A stretch of DNA of 35,983 nt from Candidatus Omnitrophota bacterium (GTDB lineage: Bacteria > Omnitrophota > Gorgyraeia > B26-G9): positions 1 through 35,983 of the forward strand of contig JAGLQQ010000056.1 of NCBI GenBank assembly GCA_023136735.1, written 5' to 3'. The position numbers and the translations under genes are program-made. Positions 16,272-25,100 of this stretch are shown here, one piece after another; position 1 is the stretch's first letter; each line of letters opens with the position of its first letter. The notes under the pieces are model-generated. The model made no database searches. It saw nothing but the letters and a program-made list of their open reading frames with translations, and was not told where the DNA came from.

Positions 16272-19200
16272 ATGTTTAAAAAATTGTTTTCAAAAATCAC
16301 CAAATGTGACTTTGCCAGCGGCGTGGCGAAACTAAGGGTAAAAAATAACCGATTAGAACTGGTTTATGCAAATACCAACATCAGCAGTGATATATGCATC
16401 CATACAGCAATGTTGATTGAAGGCCAATGGTTGAGCTCATCTGACGGGCTTTGGAGCAGTGAGAAGAAAAAAGATACCCTGCATATTACTATTGACTGGA
16501 AGGAAATTCCTATACGCCATCTTTGGCAGATCAGAAGGATTGAAAACGGATTTAACTGGATAGTTTATATGGATATAAAATCAGAGGTCAAAATTGAAAA
16601 AATGATTTGCGGGATTATGCTCAAAAGTGATTATGAGAAATGGATAAGCGCTGTGGAAGAAGGGAGCTTTCCTGCTTTTAGTAAATCCTGGGGTAATGTT
16701 TTTCTGCAGGATACCGAAGGTAAATTATTGGGAGTTCGCAATCAGAATGATTTTCCTGGTGTCATATTTGAAAATCTGCAGCACGGGGAGCTTTTACTAC
16801 AGAATTCTCCTGATGACTCGCAAAGCCGGGCTTTGCGGATTGAGCAGGATTTTCATAGCGAAGTATTAAAGGTTAATCGTTACAAACCTTTCAACCTGAA
16901 CCTTTATTTACTGGAAAACATGGGAGAAACTGATGATTTTATAGATAAAAAAAATAAACAGCTGCTTGAGCAAAGGCAGATTATAGAAGGCAAATTAAAG
17001 CTGGAGCTTGAGCATTCCACAATACATCTTTACTGGGATGAGTTAAAGCTGACGGCAAATCAGGGACTGCATTCGGCATTAATGGTGGGTGGGGAGTGGT
17101 TTGATTCTAGTTACGCGCAATGGAAAGTGCAAAGGATAAATGCCCAGTGCATTTATATAGATATTGACTGGCGCCCATTGCCGATAAAGCAGTCATGGCA
17201 ATTGACTATAAATAACGGAACATCATTCGACTGGAAAGTCAAAACGCAGTTAAAAGAAAAAAGAGAGGACTTGATAGGTAAAATGTCATTAGGCCTGGTT
17301 CTTAATCCTGATTATAAAGAGTGGCTGGGTGTATATGAGTCAGGCAGGTTTCCTGTGGATTTCGGTTCTTGGCAGGAAATGATCGAAGATATGCCTGAGG
17401 GGGCTATTGGTTTAAAAAATGCTGCGAAGCTTCCTGGAATAATATTCAAAAATACAGATGGATACAAACCAAAGCTTTTGGTGCAAAACGGAGATAAAGA
17501 CGCTAAAGCCCGTTTTCTGCAATCAGTTAGTGCTGATGAATTTGAATTTCACCAACAGATTAAAATAGTAGAGGATAAAAAGGACATTGAGGAATTTATC
17601 AAGGGAAAAATGGATGAAGAGATCCTGCGTAGTGGAATTTCATTAGGCAGTATGAAACTTGTTTGTAGTAAAGGTAAAGTTCGTTTATTCTGGAAAGACA
17701 AAGAAATTACTACTGATATTGGTTTGCATTCAGCTGTTTGCTCCGGAGGACGCTGGTATGATTCGGGTAAAATGAAATGGGATATCAAAAAAGTAACGGA
17801 TAAAAAGCTTAAGATATGTGTTGATTTTAATCCGTTCCCGGCAATTCAGACCTGGGAGTTAGATTTTAGTTCAAGCAATGTCTTTTCCTGGAAAATATCA
17901 ATGAAATTGTTAAAGCCTGTTGAAATAAGCGAACATAAAGCGGGAATTATCCTCAACGGTGCTTATAAAGAGTGGTTCAATTCTTTTGAGGACGGTAAAT
18001 TTCCGGAAAAATTCAGTTATTGGCACGATATAATTCGCAATAGGGACGCAGAGACATTCGGGGCCTATCCTGCAGGTGATTTGCCAGGAGTAATGCTAAG
18101 CCTTGATGAAAAGCATCTATCTTTGATCCAGAATACGGATGAGAATATAAGCGGCCGTGTTTTTCAAGGCCAGGTTGTAGAAACAGAGGAAACAAAGCTA
18201 TACGAAAAACAAGAATTTGATTGTTTTGCAGCTGTTCTAAAGTTAGTCGAAGACCGCAGCCAGATTGCGGAGTATAAAAAAGAAGCTCAGCCGCTGTCAT
18301 ATGAGAGTGAAACAATATATCTATATGCGGACAATGCCTTTTTACATAATAGAATAGCAGGGGTAGATGATTTTGAGGAAAAGATTAAAAAGATCAAAGC
18401 ATTGATCAATCAAAATAAGAAATTCAAGATTACTATTGGTGTTTCCAGATATAACTTTTTTAAGCTGGAGCAAGTGTTGAAGTTTGTTTTGAGTTTAAAG
18501 GGCAAAAACATTGATTTGCGTTCGTCGAAATTAAATATTTTGCCGCTTAGACGTTTGCGCCGGAATTCTATTGAATATTTTGAGGCGCTTAAAAAAATAG
18601 CTATGCAAGAAGGTGGAGTAAACTTTGCTTTAATTGATCGAGATTTCTTCAAGATGATAACGTCAATTTACGCACAGGCTGATTCCGGGAACGAACGTCA
18701 GCTACTGAGACTTTTGGGAGTTTTATGCGAACATGCCTTTATTGGGCCTGCGATAATAGTCATTGATCCGTATCATCGTTGTAATGCAAATTGTATCCAT
18801 TGTTGGGTGCATACTCCGGGAGTAAGCCATCCTAAAGAATACTATGACATGAAACTTGATGTGAATAAGTTTAAGGCTATTGCGGATGATCTGGGAGACT
18901 TGATGGTTGATCTGATCATTTTTCAGGGAGACGGTGAGCCATTAATGCATGATCGTTTCTTTGATATGGTCAAATATGCTCGGGATAAGGGTATTCAGGT
19001 TTCTTTTTTTACTAATGGTATCCTTTTGAATAAGGGCCATGCAGATACTTCTCTGGAAAATGGAATAAGCGAAATATTCTGCAGTTTACCGGCTGGAACT
19101 GCTAAGACATTTGCAAAGATCAATTCCAAGCAAAGTGAGAAGACCTTTGACGATATTTTGAAAAATTTAAAATATTTATGTGATAAAAAAAAGAGAAAAA

Positions 19201-19811
19201 CGGGGAATAAACCAAGATTGATAATGACTCATGTAATTCATAATCAAAACGCGCATGAGCTTGTTGAAATGGCTAGGAATGATATTGAAATTGGCGCTGA
19301 TGTCATGCGTTTTTATCTGATCCGTTTGGATGAAAATATTGAGTTTTTGAAATTAAAGGCTGAAGATCTTGAAAAAATAAAGACTTCAATGGTACAGATA
19401 AAGCAACTTGCAAAAGGTAAGGATATACAACTCTTAGACACCACTGATTTTCAGCTTGAGAACTTTGAACAAGAAAGCGGCTCTTGGTCGGGAAACGTGT
19501 TTCTTGAAAAGGGTTGTACTCTTGGCTGGAATTTTTGTCTTATTCCGGCATCAGGGGAGGTGAGTTTTTGTTGTCATTTGAGAACAGTCGGGTATTTGGC
19601 AGAAAAAGGGTTTAAGGCTATTTGGAACTCCGACGATTATAAGCGTTTTCGCTACCAGGCTAAATTTTTGAGTAAAAACGCAAAGGAAAAATTCCTGAAC
19701 GGTACATCTCTTTTTGATGAATATTGCCAGCATTGTGATACACATCAGGTGATAAGAGATGTTTGGGATCAATTTAAATTATATAATTTAGAGGAATTTT
19801 TTAGCGGCTGA
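16272..19811 (+). CDS. Fusion of three glycan-exporter-type modules with a radical SAM/SPASM domain
   Basis: 1179 aa, no signal peptide. Residues about 17-239, 240-458 and 459-673 are three copies of the module also found in Wzt. Copy 3 shows it well: VRLFWKDKEIT, GLHSAVCSGGRWYDS, then LIQNTDENISGRVFQ. Residues 674-820 are an unassigned linker domain. The radical SAM cysteines are C837, C841 and C844 (CNANCIHC) and the glycine motif is FQGDGEPL. The C-terminal C1082, C1089, C1100-C1101 and YCQHC look like SPASM cluster ligands. The stretch before the first Cys (LLGVLCEHAFIGPAIIVID) matches that of the second radical SAM domain in the protein from 22142. AGGAG lies eight bases upstream of the ATG. 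Its TGA overlaps the next ATG by one base. It probably modifies the glycan that the modules bind; this is inference. Confidence 0.82.
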   Translation: MFKKLFSKITKCDFASGVAKLRVKNNRLELVYANTNISSDICIHTAMLIEGQWLSSSDGLWSSEKKKDTLHITIDWKEIPIRHLWQIRRIENGFNWIVYMDIKSEVKIEKMICGIMLKSDYEKWISAVEEGSFPAFSKSWGNVFLQDTEGKLLGVRNQNDFPGVIFENLQHGELLLQNSPDDSQSRALRIEQDFHSEVLKVNRYKPFNLNLYLLENMGETDDFIDKKNKQLLEQRQIIEGKLKLELEHSTIHLYWDELKLTANQGLHSALMVGGEWFDSSYAQWKVQRINAQCIYIDIDWRPLPIKQSWQLTINNGTSFDWKVKTQLKEKREDLIGKMSLGLVLNPDYKEWLGVYESGRFPVDFGSWQEMIEDMPEGAIGLKNAAKLPGIIFKNTDGYKPKLLVQNGDKDAKARFLQSVSADEFEFHQQIKIVEDKKDIEEFIKGKMDEEILRSGISLGSMKLVCSKGKVRLFWKDKEITTDIGLHSAVCSGGRWYDSGKMKWDIKKVTDKKLKICVDFNPFPAIQTWELDFSSSNVFSWKISMKLLKPVEISEHKAGIILNGAYKEWFNSFEDGKFPEKFSYWHDIIRNRDAETFGAYPAGDLPGVMLSLDEKHLSLIQNTDENISGRVFQGQVVETEETKLYEKQEFDCFAAVLKLVEDRSQIAEYKKEAQPLSYESETIYLYADNAFLHNRIAGVDDFEEKIKKIKALINQNKKFKITIGVSRYNFFKLEQVLKFVLSLKGKNIDLRSSKLNILPLRRLRRNSIEYFEALKKIAMQEGGVNFALIDRDFFKMITSIYAQADSGNERQLLRLLGVLCEHAFIGPAIIVIDPYHRCNANCIHCWVHTPGVSHPKEYYDMKLDVNKFKAIADDLGDLMVDLIIFQGDGEPLMHDRFFDMVKYARDKGIQVSFFTNGILLNKGHADTSLENGISEIFCSLPAGTAKTFAKINSKQSEKTFDDILKNLKYLCDKKKRKTGNKPRLIMTHVIHNQNAHELVEMARNDIEIGADVMRFYLIRLDENIEFLKLKAEDLEKIKTSMVQIKQLAKGKDIQLLDTTDFQLENFEQESGSWSGNVFLEKGCTLGWNFCLIPASGEVSFCCHLRTVGYLAEKGFKAIWNSDDYKRFRYQAKFLSKNAKEKFLNGTSLFDEYCQHCDTHQVIRDVWDQFKLYNLEEFFSG
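16320..18290 (+). repeat. Three tandem protein modules in the 1179-aa radical SAM protein
   Basis: Approximate borders are 16320-16988, 16989-17645 and 17646-18290. Copies 2 and 3 are closest to the consensus (G-L-H-S-A, G-G-x-W-Y/F-D-S, x-W-x-V/I, then W-x-x-x-P-I/A-x-Q-x-W and, later, G-x-F-P). They are clearly the same family as the five copies in Wzt. Confidence 0.8.
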
Positions 19812-20806
19812 TGAAATTTAGAATCGCATGGTCCGTAAATAGGGGAAATAAAAAGTACAAAGCAACTTTGTGTGGAGGTTTTCTGCTTATTATTTGCGGT
19901 GCCTTGATCTCGGTGATATTGGCTGAGCTGTTTGTGAGATATTTTGTTGATTTGCCGCTTGAAAAGGAGTATCTGCGGTTTGGTTGTAACGATTATGAGA
20001 AGTTTGATCCTGAGAATTATGATAGAGATCTATTTTGGAAACCGACTGAAGAATTTAAAAATGTTGAATACTCGATTAAAAAGCCAGAAAATACGTTCAG
20101 AATTATCTGTATTGGTGATTCTATAACTCAAGGTGACGCGCAGGAAAAAGGTCTTTTGCCCAGAGAGCAAACTTATGTTTATAAATTAGAGCGGCTGTTT
20201 TCAAAGGAATTTAAGGCAAAGAACATTGAAGTTATAAACGCGGGCAGCGGGGGATATAGTTCTTTGCAGGGGCTAAGGTATCTTAAAAGAACATTGTGGA
20301 AATATGAACCTGATTTGGTAGTAAGCTGGTTTGGTATAAACGATTACTATTACTCTTTGTTTTATCCTGACAAAGAGCAGAGATTGCCGGAGGATAAGGC
20401 TCTGAGATCGGGAACAATCCTGTCAAAAAGCAGACTGTTGCTATTTGTTAAAAATTTTACTTTGATAAGAAGATCATTGAAAAAGCCTGTAGTTCGAGTG
20501 CCGCCTGATGATTTCTATGAAAATTGCGAAGAAATGCTTATTTTTTCAAAGGAAAATAGGTTTAAGATAGTTTTTGTCGCTCCTTTTCAGTATGGACAGT
20601 ATAATAATATAGAATATTTTGAGGGCTATATGGAAAAGCTGGCTGATCTTGAAAAAAAGTATGGGTGCCAAATAATATATCTAAAACCATATCTCTCAGG
20701 AATAGACCTGAAAAGTATTTATGTGGATACGTGCCACTTTAATGAAGCCGGGAACATGATCCTGGGCTATGCTCTATCTGAATCTCTTAGAGGATATATA
20801 AAATGA
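19811..20806 (+). CDS. Membrane-anchored SGNH/GDSL hydrolase, copy 1
   Basis: 331 aa. One N-terminal membrane segment (about residues 20-45, GGFLLIICGALISVILAEL) would anchor the catalytic domain outside the cytoplasmic face. The four SGNH blocks are visible: GDSIT with nucleophile S104, the Gly in AGSGGYSS, the Asn in WFGIND, and D306-x-x-H309 (DTCH). All catalytic residues are present. Such enzymes remove or transfer acyl groups on glycans or lipids. Together with the second copy at 21044 it probably adjusts O-acylation of the exported glycan (inference). The start overlaps the stop of the radical SAM fusion gene by one base. Confidence 0.82.
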   Translation: MKFRIAWSVNRGNKKYKATLCGGFLLIICGALISVILAELFVRYFVDLPLEKEYLRFGCNDYEKFDPENYDRDLFWKPTEEFKNVEYSIKKPENTFRIICIGDSITQGDAQEKGLLPREQTYVYKLERLFSKEFKAKNIEVINAGSGGYSSLQGLRYLKRTLWKYEPDLVVSWFGINDYYYSLFYPDKEQRLPEDKALRSGTILSKSRLLLFVKNFTLIRRSLKKPVVRVPPDDFYENCEEMLIFSKENRFKIVFVAPFQYGQYNNIEYFEGYMEKLADLEKKYGCQIIYLKPYLSGIDLKSIYVDTCHFNEAGNMILGYALSESLRGYIK

Positions 20807-21043
20807 AAAAGTTTAAATAAGAGATGTGAATGAAGTTCATGTAAAATGAAAAGCACTAATTTCATCTTCAGGAAAAATATAATACTCGTGGTTTCTTTTT
20901 AGAAAAGCAATGAAAAAATGATCGATGCTGAACCTTTTAAGTGAGGTTTTAAAATAGAGCAAAGGAAAGAAATGGTTGAAAGTAAGTTTGATAGCTGAAA
21001 TGGGAGCATTGCCCAAAAATAGGCGAATAAATAGGCAGGGATC

Positions 21044-22033
21044 ATGAAGTTGAAATTAATTTTGAAAAAGGGGCGGAAGAACATAAAAATCAGTTTGCCG
21101 GCAGTTGTTTTGATGCTTTGCTTTGGGATTGTGGGGGGATTTTTAGTGGCTGAATTCATGGTCAGGAAGACAATCGTTTTTCCTCTAGATAGGGAGTATG
21201 GCAAATTTCTTCATCTATCCGGGTTCTCGATCCCCAAGGCCAATGTTGATGAAAAATTATTTTGGAAATCTTCGCCAGAGTTTAGAGGTGTCCCGCATTC
21301 AATTGAGAAAAAAAAAAGGGTTTTCAGAGTAGTCTGCCTGGGGGATTCTGTGACGCAGAGCCATGGTGCTGACGGGTATCCTCTGCCGCTTGAGAATACG
21401 TATGTTTTTTACTTGGAAAAAATTCTGGAGAGTAGTTTTGAAACTATGGATTTTGAAGCGATTAATGCTGGAGTAGGGGGATACAGCTCTCTGCAGGGGG
21501 TAAGATATCTACAAAATAAATTGATCAAATATGGTCCTGATTTGGTTGTAGTCTGGTTCGGCGTAAATGATGACTCTGATGCATTGTTTTTCCCCGATAA
21601 GGATCAGAGGATTGGGAAAAAAATTATTTCAGGAAAAAATAAACTTTTAGAAAATAGTAAATTTTATCTTTTTTTAAAAAACGTGATATTCAAGCCGAGA
21701 TTAAGAAGAGTGTCTAAGAAAAATTATTACGAAAATTGCAGGGAAATGCTGCTGCTTGGGGCAGATAATAATTGCGAAGCTGTTTTTGTGGTCCCGGTTG
21801 AGATTGAAAACGGCAGGATAGAATACTATGCGGAATATAAAGAAGCTTTGGAAAGATTGAAAATTGATTATAACTGCGCGATTATTGATATAAGGGATAG
21901 ATTGAATGCGGATAGCCGTATAAGCGAATTTTTTATTGATAATTGCCATGCAACAGCTGAGGGAAATAGGCTGATTGCGGAAGCGATAGTTGAAGAACTT
22001 AGACAAAAGGGAATAATTAAAGAAAAGGACTGA
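21044..22033 (+). CDS. Membrane-anchored SGNH/GDSL hydrolase, copy 2
   Basis: 329 aa and a clear paralog of the gene at 19811 along the full length. One membrane segment near residues 18-40 (AVVLMLCFGIVGGFLVAEF). Blocks: GDSVT with S102, AGVGGYSSLQG, WFGVND, and D299-x-x-H302 (DNCH). All are intact, so both copies are probably active, perhaps on different acyl groups or positions. GGCAGGG lies a few bases before the ATG. The gene contains a run of ten A (21308-21317) coding for EKKKR, a possible slippage site. It is separated from copy 1 by 237 bases with no convincing gene. Confidence 0.82.
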   Translation: MKLKLILKKGRKNIKISLPAVVLMLCFGIVGGFLVAEFMVRKTIVFPLDREYGKFLHLSGFSIPKANVDEKLFWKSSPEFRGVPHSIEKKKRVFRVVCLGDSVTQSHGADGYPLPLENTYVFYLEKILESSFETMDFEAINAGVGGYSSLQGVRYLQNKLIKYGPDLVVVWFGVNDDSDALFFPDKDQRIGKKIISGKNKLLENSKFYLFLKNVIFKPRLRRVSKKNYYENCREMLLLGADNNCEAVFVVPVEIENGRIEYYAEYKEALERLKIDYNCAIIDIRDRLNADSRISEFFIDNCHATAEGNRLIAEAIVEELRQKGIIKEKD

Positions 22034-22141
22034 TCGTCCATTGCCATACGACAAAAAAATGGAATCTGCTTATAGTAACTCATATTGTTAACCAATTTAA
22101 TGAGAGACTGGAAAAAATAGCATTATAAAGGTGAAAGCTAA

Positions 22142-25100
22142 ATGAAAATATTACTGGTAAATTTACCATGGAAAAGTGGTAGTCGTTGGGGGGTACGTGC
22201 AGGTTCACGTTGGCCGCATATTAAAGATCAGACGGAGGAGAATTATTTGTCGTTTCCTTTTTACCTCGCATATGCTGTTGCCTTGCTGAAAAAACATGGA
22301 TTTGACGCGCATATTATAGATGCTATTGCCCAGAAGACATCTTATGATTCGTTTTATAAAGAAATTATATCTTTAAAACCTGATTTGCTTGTAGTGGAAA
22401 CTTCTACAGTTACGTTAAATCATGATATCAGATTTCTCTCTCGTTTTAATGGTGATTTTCAAATTGCTCTATGCGGTCCTGATGTTCATATCGCAAGAGT
22501 GGATTTCTTAAATAAAAATAAGAACATTGATTATGTTCTATACGGTGAGTATGAAGCAACTCTGCTTGAGCTCACTCAGAAACTAAAAAATAATCAAGCA
22601 CTTGATGCTCTTAACGGTTTACTGCATAGACAAGGAGGTAAAGCTATTAAAAACCCTCCTAGGGAGCTTATCGAAGACCTTGATTGGCTGCCATGGCCTG
22701 AGCGAAAACTGCTTCTAATAAAAAAATACAATGACGCCCCGGGAGATATACCCTTGCCCTGTGCTTCCATGTGGGCAAGCAGGGGATGTCCTTATAAATG
22801 CTCCTTTTGCTTGTGGCCTCAGGTTATGTATGGGGGTAATTCCTACAGGGTCAGAAGTGTTAAGAATGTTGTTGATGAGATGGAGTATTTAGTTAATGAT
22901 CTTGGATTTAAGTCTGTTTATTTTGATGATGATACTTGGAATATCGGCAGAAAGAGAATGCTTGATTTCTGTCAAGAGTTGAAACACAGAGATCTGCAAA
23001 TACCCTGGGCGATTATGGCCAGAGCTGAATTAATGGATGAGGCTCTTCTTGAAGTAATGCGTGATGCAGGGCTTTTTGCCGTTAAATATGGCATTGAGTC
23101 ATCTTCACAAAAGATATTAGATGATACTGGAAAGGGACTTAATCTCAAAAAAGCTGAAGAGATAATAAAGTATACAAAATATTTGGGAATAAGAACACAT
23201 CTTACATTTACCTTCGGCCTAATTGGAGAGACGCGGGAAACAATAAAGAATACTATTGATTATGCGCTTTTGCTTAATCCTACATCAGTTCAGTTTTCAC
23301 TGGCAACACCTTTTCCTGGGACTAAGTTCTATAAACAAATGGATGAAAAGGGATATCTCTTGACTAAGGATCTTGAAAAATTTGACGGCAATCACAGCAG
23401 TGTTATCCGCACGGAAAAACTGACAGCAAAACAGCTTGAAAATGCAAAAAAACAGGCTTATGCAAGATGGCATGAACATTATCAGATAAAACGCAAAAAA
23501 CTTGCTTTTGAACAAAAACCCTTGAGAGCAAAGTTGAAAAGCTCGTTGGTTGAAAAGGGAGTTTTGAAAACAGTGATGAAAGTGCTCAGGTTTTTTATAA
23601 AGAATATATTTTTTATACCAGGACGTATTAGAAATTTTTTAAGCAAAAATCTCTGGATTATAGAGGAAGTAATCTTAAATGGTAGTATTAAGATAAAGTT
23701 TGGTGAAGGGCAGGTGCGTCTTTTTTGGAAGGATAGAGAAATAAGTAAAGGCGTTGGGTTGACTACATCTTTCTATTATGGAGAACGGTGGTATGATTCA
23801 TCTCAGGCAAATTGGAAACTGGAAAAAGAATCTGCTAATGCAATAACAGTAAAATTAAATTGGGATGAGGTCCCTGTAAGGCAATACTGGAAGATTTCCG
23901 TTAATTCAGATCATGACATCCATTGGACTACAGAAATGGATGTAAAAAGAGCTGTGCAGCTTTTGGAATATAAGTCTGGAATTATGCTGCAGCCTGAGTT
24001 TGATATGTGGAAAGATGACCTAGGAGTTGGTAAATTCCCTCAATTGCAGGATTGGGAGGAAATCGAACTTTATAATTCGAAAAGCAAGGTATTAACTGCT
24101 CTGCAATCAGGCTCAGAGCAGGGCAATAGGTTTCCGGTGGTTGAGCTTTCTCTTTTGGGTCAGATGGGAAAAAATACATATCCGCAGATACAAAATACTG
24201 ATTTAAAGACTAAAGCAAGAATTATACAGATGCGTTGTTTAAAAATAGAACAATTCGCTCCAGGTAAGTATGGTTATTTCGATTTAAAATTGAAATTAAA
24301 AGAGAGTCCTGCTCAGCAAACATTGTCTGCTTATAAAAGTAAAGTGCCTTTGAAATTTTTTAAGAATCAATTGAAAAACCAAGGGCTGCTAGAAGTTTTA
24401 AAAAAAATGCGTCCTAAAAAAATTGCCGGGCACTATTTGGATATCCTGGGAGTGCTTGACGGCAGCCATGCTTACAAGGGGCCTTTTTGTGTCCAAATTG
24501 ATTTGACAAATGATTGTAATAATGATTGCATCGGATGCTGGTGTAATTCACCATTATTAAAAGACAAGAAAATTAGTGATAATATTAAAGGGCAGACTCT
24601 ACCGCTGGAAGTGGTAAAAAAAACAATCGATCAGCTTCATGCTATGGGAACGAAAGAAATATACTTTGCTGGCGGTGGAGAACCTTTTATGCACCCTAAT
24701 ATTATGGATATATTAGAGCATGTTAAGTCAAAAGAGCTGCGAGTCTATATAAATACTAATTTTACGCTTGTTAATGAAGATATTGTTAAAAGATTGGTTG
24801 ATCTTAAGGTAGACAACCTAGTTATCAGTGTTTGGGCTGGTGAGCCGGATACATATGTAAAAACTCATCCTAATAAGTCTCCTGAGATGTTTTTTCAAAT
24901 AAAAGGAATGTTAAAGCTTCTTAATTCAATGAAAAAGGACTTACCGCATACGAATATATATAATGTGATTTCAAATGTGAATTATGATGAGCTAGAACTT
25001 ATGGTAGATTTTGCTATAGATACTGGTTCAAATTCATTAGAATTTACAGTTATAGATACAATACCAAAGGCTACTGACTCTTTGATACTAACTGATGTTC

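Noticed and set aside
20846..20902. 18-codon frame between the SGNH genes (MKSTNFIF..)
   Set aside because: Too short, with no ribosome binding site; it could be a stump of a lost gene but this cannot be supported.
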